DNA of 64,000 bases, from positions 2,179,365 to 2,243,364 of the forward strand of contig VYZI01000085.1 of assembly GCA_013397695.1 (NCBI GenBank). The letters run 5' to 3'. This DNA comes from Centropus unirufus. Lineage: Eukaryota > Chordata > Aves > Cuculiformes > Centropidae. The notes below the pieces were generated by a model. That model saw nothing but the letters and a program-made list of their open reading frames with translations. It ran no database searches and was not told where the DNA came from. Numbering within the stretch: position 1 is the first letter of the stretch; every line of letters starts with the position of its first letter. Below, piece by piece: positions 11,863 to 23,268 of the stretch. The translations under genes were made by a program, and so were the position numbers.

Positions 11863-14800
11863 AATACTTTATTTAGTAAAACCAACTGTTATTTCCCAAA
11901 TTATTGAGAAGAATGCTATCTAATCCCTGAGAAAATCTTGTGTTAAATTGGATTAATTAAAATGAATATCATTACACTTACAAGGGGTATTTGATCCCAT
12001 TTTTATATTCATTTCAATTCATAATTAAGACAGATTAAATGAATGTATCAAAAACAATTTAATATATAAACCTGAAAAATGTTTCCTTTTTCCTATTAAT
12101 AGATGGACCCAAAGGGGATATGGATAGTCAGTAATACATGGTCTGACAAACTCCCACAGTTAATTATGGCATTTTCATTCTCAAAACCAGAAACACTTCA
12201 GTCTCATGGTGTCCACTTTCTGAGAATGCCTAGGTCATGTTGACAGCTGCAGGATGTATTCTGCTTCAAAGGAAGAGGAAACCAGCCCGGGATGTCTTTT
12301 TTGCATCCACCCCCTTGTGACCTCCTGCCATCCCGACAGCCACCCATGAAACTGGCCTGGCACCACATTTGCAAGCTGACAGCTCCTATTTCACAGAGCT
12401 TTTCTGGAGATGTTACGGTAGAAGGCAATAAAAAAAAAAAAACCATAAGCCTTAAACAGAATAACTCAAGCTTTAGAAACACTGCCAGGATTTCTCATGA
12501 ACTAATTTCTCTTTTAGTTTGAGAACAAGAAGTGATATAGTGATGGTTTCTCAGCCTCTCATTGTTTCTATTCCCTCCAAGGTTCCTCTTGGACAGCAAG
12601 GCCTGTAGATTGTGGCCCCGTCTGTTGATTGTGTTTGGCAGTCGGAGCACTCAAGAAATAATAGCAGTAGCTAACAGTGTTTAAGGGGGTGGCTTACATT
12701 AAAACGAGTATGACAAAGTTCTGTACACAATCTTAGCTCTTCAAAAGGCAGGAATAATGAAGCACATCTAGAGTTTTATCCAACAGACCTTTAAAATGCC
12801 CACCTAAAGAACTGCTACCAAAAACCTCAGCCATGAAAGGACTTGGTACCAAACTCCAGAAAAACGGCTGGGGAATCCTTACCTCTGCTCAAGGATGAAT
12901 GCCAGCATGGCTGTAAGACAGAACCAGCTCATTTTGGAGACTATAGTCCTTTCATTCAAACCAGGAATAGTTTACACTGGGAATCTAAATCGTGACTTGA
13001 GATTTTTGACTGAAGAGTCCAACTCTTCTAATTAAAAAAAATAAAACCTTTTCAGCACTACTTCAAACATATTTCAAGCCTTTCCTCCTTTCAGAGGAGC
13101 ATACTTTCATAAGCAAGACATCTGTGAAAAATAAACTGCATTTCAAACCCAAGGTGATGTGTACTTTAAACAGAAAAATCACTTCCTTAGACATGCTTAT
13201 AAGAGCTCAACACCATTACCCAACAGCTCTCCTTTCAACATTAATCATACTACAGCGCTCACTTGATTTCAGATGCTTGTCTCATGTTGGCTTTGTTCCC
13301 TTTTTCCCGCTACTTCCAGAGAATATAACACAGAGCCCACAACTACGTAACAATAAGGTGGTTGTGCATTAAGGAGAACTGGCTTGACTACACTCACATA
13401 AAACCTTCAGGTACCTTTTCCTTCTGTTGAAGGCAAATGCAAATCTCTCCTGGTTTTAAAGAATAGCCCAGCTTATAAAGAAAATGGGAAATTTGGAGAA
13501 AGACGTAGACAGTAGAAATCACCTGGAGATGCACAAAATGTCAACTTCATCAGCAACACAAAGATATCATTGCTTATTTCTTCCCACATATGAGAGCAAA
13601 AGAAAATGTCATTAACTGCATAATATTGACTCTTCCAATAAATAGCATTTAGAAAGATGTTTTGTCCGTTTATTTTCCTATGTGTCTTGGGAAGGTGGCA
13701 TTTTAGTGAGTCATTACTATTTCAGATACAGCCATTCTGGCCATCTGTAAAGCTAATAAATAAGGTATATGTGAAAAACCACACACCAGAAGATGCCCAT
13801 TTTCCAAAATATGTTATTATTCATATCTCTTAAGTAGCAGCAAATTAGGATCTCCCTCCTTCAGTTCATTGCAATACTATGGATTTCTTATATATGCATG
13901 CTTCAAGAGGAATAATCTGGCAATACGTGTTACCTAATAGAACTTCTCCCCCTATTGCAAAGCTGCATATAAGTCCTCCAGACTCCTGCCTCACCAATGT
14001 ATTCTGCGAAATTACGTGCCTTGAAAAATGTCATTATTATTGACTGCTACCCACTTTGTGCAAAGCACAGGGTATCCTGCTGCCTGACAATCCTTCCTAT
14101 TCCAAGTCAGGAAAACCAGTTTTTAATGTCTTTGTCCTCATCTCACTTTCATAGGCAATGAGAAAAAAAAAAAAAGGATGCAAAGAAAGAGGTGGAAAAA
14201 AATTATTTTTTTTTTCTCATCATGCTGAGTACCCAGGACCCCCCTTATACAATAAGAAATCTGAAATATATGTTACTCTTGCTGGGTTTTATATCTATAA
14301 TTCATTTCATCAAGGCTTCCTTTCATGTATCCATAAAGTGATTCAAACAGGAATAGTCTGAGTAAATACAGAGTTGGTTTTCATTTATGGCTGGAACAAC
14401 TATGCTCACAGATAAAAAAATCCCCATTATTGCAGTTAACATGGAGAACTCTTGCCTTTCAAATGTATGAAGTTACATTAATCTCCACCAAATGTGACTT
14501 TGGCTTTGTCTCAGGGTAAATTATTATGTAGTGCTACGTTCATAATAGTTTTAATTAAATCTCTTCTCTTTTTGGTCAGATTGGAGACCACAGAAGGGCA
14601 CAGTTGGCTCTCTGAGCCTTTTGGCTATGGTGGTACTAATGGTCAGAGCATCGTACGAGCCAGTGCCAGTTTTTAACATGCCTTGCTTCATTTCTAGTCG
14701 CAGTACAGCAGCAAAGGTAAAACACACCAAAGTAACTCGTACGTTTGTAGCTGGCCAAGGGGAAGTGCATTTTCAGAAATAGCAGAGCAACCCAGGGCTG

Positions 14801-16374
14801 CTAAGTGTGGAAAGCATCTTTTGTCTTAAAATATGGATAACTGAGCTACCACCAGCATGGATGTAGCAGGTCTTCCACGGGAGGGTTATCTTTGTAGACA
14901 CTCACTGTGCTCAGATATTCAAACCTGTATTTATTTATGAGACAAATTCCATTGGTTCAGGCATTATGGATCAGTAGAAACAACAAAAGTGGTGACAATG
15001 AACCACATTTGGTTCAGCTCCATGGTATTCCTCCCCAACTGGGATCCAGTTCAGGACTCAAGTGTAGTAGGTGTGGGTTAAACAGCTCAAAAGAATATCA
15101 CTGGCCCAAATATTTTACACCCGCGGCAGAAAAAGAGCCAAACGGCAAAAGAATCATTATTCCCACTTGCAGGAAGGAACAAATTGCACAATATCCCACA
15201 GGGGATCTGGAATAGGACTAAAGCTCAAAGCTGGTAAGCCCAGCTTGCTCCATCAGCTGCCTGCAAAAGAGCATGCAGGCATGAGACTACTGAAATTAAA
15301 AGGATTTTGACCCCACATGGCGTTATAGGTATTCAGTACCCATGAAAAATGAGAACTACATGAGAAGGACTAAGCAAGACAGACAGAAAGAACACGCGTA
15401 TCTTTTTTTATGGAGGTTGCAGAAATAGATTTTCCTTTTTTAACTACGCCGTGGAGCTCAGTAGGAAAACTGATTTATCCTATGAGTGCACAGCAGTCAC
15501 TCCCCGCTAGAGCTGCTGTTTAAGTTTAATTGGAATACGCAGCACTTTTATATCACAGAGAATGGTTAAGAAAAGCAGGAAGACCCTTTCCGTTCAACAC
15601 ACTTATTTCTGGTGAGATCCTGATCGCTGAACCCAAGTGGAAATATGAGCTGCAGAATCATTTCTTTGCTGCCTGTTTCCACCAGGAACCAGAGGTGGAA
15701 GCAGCTGCTTGCAGGGGAGAAAAATGGGCCAAGAGTGGCCAACTCAGGGGACTGGCAGTGGGAGGTGGAGCCTTTCATCCAGAGGCCACTGCTCCGAATC
15801 CAGCACAGCAACCAGAGTTATCACCATAGGCAGGTTCAGCGCGCTATGAGACATCATTTAAATGGCTGCAGCTTCATACAGGCACTCACAGCAGAGAGGG
15901 TGTTGTTACAATTAGCAGAACTGCACTCATCCATGTAGAAGCTTCTGGTGTATTCCTATATTCCCAGAAACAAAACAGTATCCCTGAAAAAAATCCTGGA
16001 ATGCTTCTTTTGACCAAGAAAATTTATCGTAAACCTGAAGACTTGTTTTTTTCCCCCTATTTCTACCCTTTTTTTTTTTCACTTTTATATACCCTCCCTT
16101 GGTAGCTTTCTTTGCCTTTCTCTATGCTGTACACCAGAAGATAAAAGTCTTCCAAAAATTACTTTTCCTTAGAAGCAATTCATACGAGATACTGCAAAGT
16201 GAAAAACTGCAGCATCTTCAAAGGCCAGGGAGGGAGAAAATTCTTCTGAGGAAAACTGCAACAACTTTGCAGAGAAACAAGTTTATAACCCAAGAGCATC
16301 TAGACAAAGCTAGAATTACCGGTCAGGAGGGCAGCTGCACTGCCTGACCAGAGCCAAACCTTGGATCACTTTTG

Positions 16375-16485
16375 AGGCCTCCTCTGGACCTGCTCCAACA
16401 GGCCCATGTCCCTCCTGCGCTGAAGACCCCAGAGCTGGATGCAAGACTCCAGGCAGAGTAGAAGGGCAGAAGCTCCTTCCCTGGT
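16375..16485 (-). mobile_element. CR1 LINE fragment, internal ORF2 part
   Basis: An antisense CR1 segment from upstream of the 3'UTR. CTCTGGACCTGCTCCAACAG, CCCATGTCCCTCCTGCGCTG, AGAGCTGGATGCAAGACTCC and GCAGAGTAGAAGGGCAGAAG follow the familiar CR1 order. The fragment lacks the 3' end, so it is an eroded or rearranged copy. Confidence 0.85.
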
Positions 16486-19037
16486 TTTAGTGACCATCTT
16501 TGCTTGTGCATGTAGGGACTGCTTCATGCATGTAAATAAGCTGCTCTTCACCCTCTAAAACAGCCCAAGACTGGCTGACCCTCCGCTTCCATTCAGAGCA
16601 TCACACACAAAACACATGGTTAAAAGTCTGATATTATTAGAAAATCCGCCCAAAATAGGTGCTTTCTTCACTATTTTGAATAAATCGCCACAGAAAGGAT
16701 CCCTCAGCCCTTTCTATTTAAGGGTATCACTTTTGGTGACTAACAGTAAGCCCAGTGACAGAACTTTATCATGGCCTACACACGAGACAGCAGCCTCCTC
16801 CAGAACCAGACGGTATTCATACACCCTTGATAAAGGAGAAGCAACAAACCACATTCTGCCACAAAAACATTTGGGAAAGCTAATGCCAAGACTGGATTTG
16901 GGCAGAAATATTCCTGTTGTATTTTGTATTCCAGTCAATATTCCTGGTTTTATCAATCGTGCTATGTCGGTGCAAATGTTACAGCAGAGGCCACAATTAT
17001 TCAGAGTTTAACTGCTAAAGAGATGCTTGTGCCAAATAAACTTGTGCAGTTCCACTGTGAAAATCCTGCGTTCAATAGGTCTCATCACATCTTACTGCCT
17101 GGAATGCCTGGCTGGCTTTAATAGCATGTTCAGCTGTAGAACAAAACATGCAAGGGCAACAGTTCAACAGTCTTGATCAGTCCTTTTCTGCTCCATAGCT
17201 ACATGCAATGCTTCTGTAGGTAAAAAAACTCAGACAGAGACCCATGCCGGCTGGATTTCTTTGTTGATGAAAAAATTGTTATTTATGATAACAGCTCTAC
17301 AATGTACTCTGAGCGCTGTGCAATTTAAAGCCTTATGAGTACCCAAATGTAGGATTTTTTAAATTTTGCTGCAAATATTTACAAGATGCAAAGATATTGT
17401 TGAAAAGCTATCATTATATGACAATAAAAACGCAATATTCACTGTGAAGCTTCACATGCTTCGCACTACAAAGTGCTACACAATAATATTAAAGATAAGT
17501 TACACAGATAGTTGGTACTTAATTAAGGGGGTGATAGATACCCTAGTCCATAACAGTCACTCCAGGAAGAATCCTTTTAGGTGCATTCACAAAAGCAAAT
17601 AATGCCTTTCCTATTTAAGAATAAGAGAGAGATTATAAAAGAGTCAGGCTCTAGCTGGGATCTAGCAAGCTGGGATTTGTAAAGGTTAGGCTTCACAATT
17701 CTGCCTTTTGATCATCTTGGAATACATGGCCCATTTATTTGAACTTTTTTGTTTCTTTTGGACATATTAGTGAAGTGCACAATGAAATTTGACCTATAAT
17801 TCTCAGCTCAGCCGCCAGGCACATCTCACAGAGACAGCATTTTTCACATTCAGGTGTGTCTGTAGAACAACTGCCAGATCTATTATGAGAGCCAGTTTTT
17901 AACACTGTAGATAAAAATCTGGTCCTTATGAAGCAAGCATCATGGCTTCAGCAAAAGAGATATTATACCATATATCATGTAATTGCATTCCTGTAGTGAG
18001 GAAGAAACATCTCCATGAAGTATGAAAGCAATTATGTTAATTACTATCCTATAATGCTTTAAGGGAATGCTAGCCTTGATAATTGAGGAGCAACTGACCA
18101 CATTCCACATTAATACAACAAATACTCCAAGTGTAATGATTTCGTGGGCACTGACTCGGAGCAGGTTGCCCATTAGCTCACATATATGTATTCTTCTATT
18201 AATTACAATAGCATAGTCAAATGAGAAGATGGTCACTATAGTCCTCGTTAATGCTGCCATGAGGCATGCAGCATGGATACAACGTTATTTATAACACCCA
18301 TAAGTTTTGGAGGGGTAAGAGAAACAGGGCTTAAAAATCCTTAATACTTTAAGACTAAATCCTGGAAGGAATGGTACCAAGGGATGAGATAAATGCCAAG
18401 GTAATAAGGAATTAATGATATATGAAACTGCATCTTTTTGCTCTCTGAGTCATCCTGCAAATCGGGGGTATCAAAGAAAGGTCAAGGATGCCACAGACGG
18501 AAAGCGACAAAAATAGAGCAGTTAGGAGAAAAAAAAATAAAACTGACCCTACCAGATCTGTGTTAAAACCCCAAACCTCAGTACCCAACCTCATCTGAGC
18601 ACCAGGCTCCTTCCATTGACACTTTTCTGTCTGGAGCTGAGCAAGCCATAACTTTTCTTAAGTTCTTTTCTTGTCAATGGGTAAAGTACCTTGAAAGCAA
18701 GAAAGCTGTGTGCATCGATTAGAAATTCCTCAGGTGTTTCAGTATTTCCCACTTGGTACCCAGCAGGCACACAATTCACATGTGGAAAAGTGTCAAAACA
18801 ATTCTTCATGCACCTCACCTGCTGGGAAAACAACCACTATTTTCTGAGAAATGGAAGCCTGATTTTATCGAGCAAAAGGGTTATTAATGCAGCCCATGTA
18901 TGTGGTCCGATCTTGGCACTCCATGGTGGCATGCAGCAAGCGTGGTCCTGAATTACAGGGCTGACACATGAGGGAGTTCTTGGCAGTCTGCTAGAAACAG
19001 GCACAGATCTGAAATAGTTAAGAATTTACTCTGTGTA
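16486..19037. other. Noncoding DNA, probably CHST8 intron
   Basis: No exon was recognised. The stretch 17920-18270 is rich in TAAT cores and is listed separately. The remainder is ordinary AT-rich sequence with chance ORFs. Confidence 0.5.
17920..18270. promoter_or_regulatory. Candidate TAAT-rich regulatory element
   Basis: This non-repetitive block holds many homeodomain cores: GTTAATTAC, GATAATTGAG, CATTAATAC, GTAATGATTT and CTATTAATTAC. The minus strand has a 106-codon ORF here, but the peptide resembles no protein I know, so I read the block as noncoding. Enhancer function is inferred from composition only. Confidence 0.3.
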
Positions 19038-19331
19038 ATCATAGATCGTGGGATGGTTTGTGTTGGAAGGGACTTTAAAGCCCATTCAGTTCCACAGGCA
19101 GAGATGCCTCCCACTGGGTTCCGTTGCGCGAGGCCCCATCCAACCTGGCCTTGAGCACCTCCAGGGATGGGGCAGCCACCACTGCTCTGGGGAACCTGGG
19201 CCAGGACCCCTCCTCACCAAACATTTCTCCATAATATTTCACCCCAGTCTCCCCTCTCTCAGCTTAAAACCATTCTCTCATCCTCTCCCTGCACTCCCTC
19301 ATCAAGGGCTCCTCCCCAGCTTCCCTGTAGG
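19038..19331 (-). mobile_element. CR1 LINE fragment, 3' end
   Basis: Antisense CR1, starting at its degenerate terminus ATCATAGATCGTGGGATGG. It runs through TTGGAAGGGACTTTAAAG, CATCCAACCTGGCCTTGAGC, ACCTCCAGGGATGGGGCAGC and CTCCCCAGCTTCCCTGTAGG. It covers the 3'UTR and the last part of ORF2. The reading frame is broken. Confidence 0.93.
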
Positions 19332-20632
19332 CAATCTTTCTCATCACATGACAATAATCTTAATTTTCCCCTCAGGCTGCTTCAGAGAACCTGTGAGAGA
19401 AAAATATCTGACACTGGAGTTGCCTCAGCACTGTTGATCAGAGCTGCCAGGCAAAGCTTGAGCTGGGAGCACGAGGCACAGCTACACAGCATGTGAGAGT
19501 TTACCAGATATTAACACCAGCTAGGATTGTACCAGTAACCCTCACTAGCTCCTTCTCCTTGAAATTCTACCGAGCAAAGCCGAGAAGGAAGGTGAAAATA
19601 AAACAAAAAAGGAAGTAAGAGCAAGACCTTGCTCCAAGTGAATTCATTATTTTCAAGTAAACATCTTCCTTCATTCTCCAGGGCTGCAGAGCACAAACAA
19701 TCCACAGCTAATGCCACATTTCTTATAAAAGCGTGATCAATAATTGAGCTCTAACTGTGGTATGGTTTGAACTGCTCCAGCTTCAAACTCGGTAATTGCT
19801 TCAGATCACCCATCAACAACTGTTCACCAACCGCAAGGTTCCTTCCACTGCCAGCCCAGCAGGCTCCCTTCCGGAAGGAACAGGCTGCTCTGAAAACCAT
19901 TCGGTCAGCCTTACCTCAACGTGTGCCTTAACTTTATCCTGTGCTATCAGGAAGGACAAGAATAGGGTCATAGGTCAGGTGATGGAGTGGCACCCTGAAT
20001 TTTCCCATGCTGTGATTAATGTAAGAAACAGTAGAAATACAGCAACAGTACCTACAGTCACTTCCTAATAATTAAGTACTTATGATTTCATCTCCTTGCC
20101 AATTTTATACTGCACAGTGAAGGAGGAAAACTGTATTAGTCTGATAAAGCCTATTGTTTGGAAAAATAAAGTCTCTCTTTAGGATATCTCTCAGCCATCT
20201 GAAATACTATTCATTTCCCTTTTCAGGTCTGTTTAATATGTATTTGGGACTATACCCCATTTAATCACTGTCTCTCAAGTTCCTGTTCTCCCTGCTAATT
20301 GTGAGAAACTGAGGGGTTTTTTGTGCAGTATCAGAAATTGAAAGGAGGTCATGACATTCTAGTGGGCTTTTTTATGGTTTAAGAAACCTTCATTAAACTT
20401 TTAGAAGGCACGGCCCCGAGTAGTTTGGGAGAAAGCAAAAAACCTCCAAGTGCTCCTGGGGAGCATCACCTGCAATTTATTCACTCGGAGGGCTTTTTAT
20501 GGCGCAGCTCAAGACAGATGCATGACACGATTCCAACATCCACAGACCCGAGGCACGAAGTAATTGAATCCATATCCAGAAGCTGGTAAATGGGCAGTCT
20601 TATGAGTTATTCTCTACGTGTTACATGGAGAG
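19332..20632. other. Noncoding DNA, probably CHST8 intron
   Basis: No exon or repeat family was recognised. The last ~250 bases before the duplicated element (from about 20400) are complex, unique-looking sequence and may belong to the same functional block. Confidence 0.45.
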
Positions 20633-20767
20633 CAGCTTGCTTCACAATCATTATTTTGCTGTAGTGCAGAAATCGCGTAATGAGGGCTTCACGCTGTTGG
20701 GATCCTAACCCTTGATTGTTAGAACACTTCAATCATATTAAAAAAATGATATATGACAAGTAGATAG
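20633..20767 (+). repeat. Copy A of a duplicated noncoding element
   Basis: This block aligns almost end to end, with little gapping, to 22045-22178. Shared words, in the same order, are CAGCTTGCTT, GCAGAAAT, TAATGAG, CTTCACGCTG, TAACCCTTGATTG and AGTAGAT. By eye the two are roughly 70-75% identical. It is neither CR1 nor low complexity, and has no coding frame shared between copies. It may be a duplicated enhancer or an old repeat kept by selection. Confidence 0.85.
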
Positions 20768-22044
20768 GGAGAAAAATAGTAATTGGAAGCTCAGCAGTGG
20801 GTTAAAGCCACGATTTATTTACCATTTCCCTCGCATTAGATGAAACATTAATAGGATTATTAATAGGGATTCTGCACTGGGTTTGTCACACAGCAGTAAT
20901 GTATCAAGCCATCCTGCTGCCAAAAGCGTGTGGGTATTCTCTTCTGAAGGCTAAAGAGAAATTTTATCTGTTCTAAAAATTAACATTTTCCAGTAATTTT
21001 ATTGCTTGAGTTAAAGCATGACCTTTAAATTACAGAGACAAAAAACAATGCACCCATCCAATCCTATTGATTCCTCAGTTACACAAGGTGAATGCATTAG
21101 GGAAAGCAAATTATAAATTAAGACTCAGCACTGATTTATTAAAAATGAGGTGCTAATGAAAAGCAATTCTCTTCATAAGATGGTTTTCAAGTTTCCACTG
21201 CAATTGCTGCCACCACTGTAATCATCAGAACCCAGAAAAGCTGGTTCTACTACTGGTCATGTACAAATAATTCAGAATTATTTTAGGCGGTTTCTTTGTG
21301 TTACTTCCCTATTTAATTTAGCTTGATTCTTTGGTCTATGACAAAAAAATAAAACAAAAAATTAACAAACCCAGCTGCACAGATGCCTGTAGCACTTCCA
21401 TGGCATTTCAGAAACGGGAAGGGGAAAAGGAGATAGAAGGAGAGCTTGTCCAAAGCCTTTGACCTCTGCAAATGTGAGCATATTTTGTTGTGGCAACACA
21501 GTACCTGGTAACAGTTCACTTCACATTGTTTGCCACTTGGATTTTTAAGAAATTCATTATTACAAGATAAAACCAACAAAAATATTCCTCTTATAAACAT
21601 CTCCAGTGAAATCAGTCAAATTGATTCAGGCTGCTGCCATGGCAGCTTCTCCAGATAGAGGCTGCCTGGCTTTTAGTTTTAAATTCCCTAGATGAAATCA
21701 TCACAGAAAGTGTTCATTTTAGGAGTTCATAGATTCACTGAAAGACTAGTTCATAAAAATAATTATGTCATATACACAAATTAAGTATAAAAAATACCCT
21801 GGAAGTTTTGGCTATTCACAGTTCTTGTACTTGAAGTGGAAGTGTACCTTGGAACAGATTTTGATTTGTTACTTTTGTATAGAGATACACACATATACAT
21901 TAGATTTTTGAAGCAATGCACCTTAAGCCCATCTCAGAATAAAGTTTTAACATGAACCCAGCTGCTGGGGATAATGACCAGATGCAAAGTCACAAAACAA
22001 TAAACAGGAAGAGTTCTGATCTCAGGTTAGGGATGAGAAAGAAG
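20768..22044. other. Spacer between the two element copies
   Basis: Noncoding AT-rich sequence. It includes two exact ATTAATAGG words 12 bases apart (20847-20855 and 20859-20867) beside copy A. No exon or known repeat was recognised. Confidence 0.5.
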
Positions 22045-22178
22045 CAGCTTGCTTTGAAATAATTATTTCACTGCAGAGCAGAAATGCCATAATGAGAACT
22101 TCACGCTGCCAGAAGCTGTAACCCTTGATTGCTGGAATGCAGCTGTCACATTAAAAGTGACACATTGCCAGTAGATTG
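22045..22178 (+). repeat. Copy B of a duplicated noncoding element
   Basis: The direct-orientation partner of 20633-20767, about 1.4 kb away. The best-kept parts are CTTCACGCTG and TAACCCTTGATTG in the middle, and CAGTAGATTGG at the end. Differences are mostly single-base substitutions, which suggests an old duplication with the length kept. Confidence 0.85.
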
Positions 22179-23036
22179 GCATCGCCGCAGTCATCATAGA
22201 CCTCACATCTGTGCTACAGTTGCCTAGTTAAAGAGATTCTTAGTGCAAGTCTAGGCCAAGCTTAATGAGATTATTTGATATGCTTTATGGCAGAAGTGGT
22301 ATTCAAAGAAAGTACCTGAAAACTTACTATTCTCCCCGACAACAGAAAATAAATTGAAAAGCCAGGAGCCACTGCTCTAACAAACCATTTTTAAGAAACC
22401 ATCACACAGAATTACAGGCAGTTTAACCAAACTGTTCTGTTAGAGCAATATACTTTAACGAGAAATGCTTAAACCTAACCAAATAAAGCAGTTTTCATCA
22501 TGATGCTGACTCAGGAGGAAAAAAAAAAAAAACACAAAACAAAAAACCTGAAGCCCATCTTCAATGCAGATCACATTTCTATGTGAAATCCTACATCTCC
22601 AGGTGGAATCCTGTTCCTGTGAGCACAAGCCAGGAGGCGTTCACTGAACCTCAGTGCTTTAGTACCCACCTCCAAATGTAGTGAAGCTGGAACTGCCAAT
22701 GGCATTGTGGCTGCCAAAAGGAAGAGCAAGTAGCCTGGAACTGAGTTATGTGGGTTCAAAACAAAACAGACAGGAGTCCCCACGTGGCTTGTACTCAAGA
22801 AAATACCACCTTACAGAGGAACTTGCTTGTAAGCTTCCACATTTCAGGAGGAGGGGAGTAACTGAAGTTTCATCAACCAGAATTTCATTACCATCAATAT
22901 TCCTATCATGGTTGTAACAATTTTAAATATTTGGACATGCTTCTCTGAGGATGGGACAATCTCTAGTTGTGGAAATAAACGCCTTCAGTCAGAACCCACT
23001 TGAAATCTCCTTTCTCATCCCTCTGATAACATAAGA
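22179..23036. other. Noncoding DNA, probably CHST8 intron
   Basis: No exon or repeat family was recognised. An A-run with C interruptions lies at about 22518-22547. Confidence 0.5.
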
Positions 23037-23268
23037 AATCATACAATGGGTTGGAAGGGACCTCAAAGCTCATCCAGTTCCAGCTCCCTGCCACAGGTGG
23101 GGACACCTTCAACTGGATCAGGGGGCTCAAAGCCCCATCCAACCTGGCCTTGAGCACCTCCAGGGATGGGGCAGCCACTACTGCTCTGGGCAACCTGGGC
23201 CAATGCCTCCCCACCCTCACAGAAAAACATTTCTTCCTAAGATCTCCCATCAACTTGCCCTCAAAAGT
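23037..23268 (-). mobile_element. CR1 LINE fragment, 3' end
   Basis: Antisense CR1: AATCATACAATGGGTTGGAA terminus, AGCTCATCCAGTTCCAGC, CATCCAACCTGGCCTTGAGC, ACCTCCAGGGATGGGGCAGC, GGGCAACCTGGGCCAATGCC and CTCCCATCAACTTGCCCTC. It retains the 3'UTR and the ORF2 C-terminus. It is the same class of copy as those at 19.0 and 29.5 kb. Confidence 0.93.

Larger units (their letters stand above)
5208..16374. other. 11-kb noncoding stretch, probably CHST8 intron
   Basis: No exon or interspersed repeat was recognised. It includes A/T runs (for example 14161-14215), a small tandem duplication at 11821-11862, and a TAAT/octamer-rich stretch near 7380-7520. The ORFs, the longest 156 codons at 5708-6178 on the minus strand, show no known domain. 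Confidence 0.5.
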
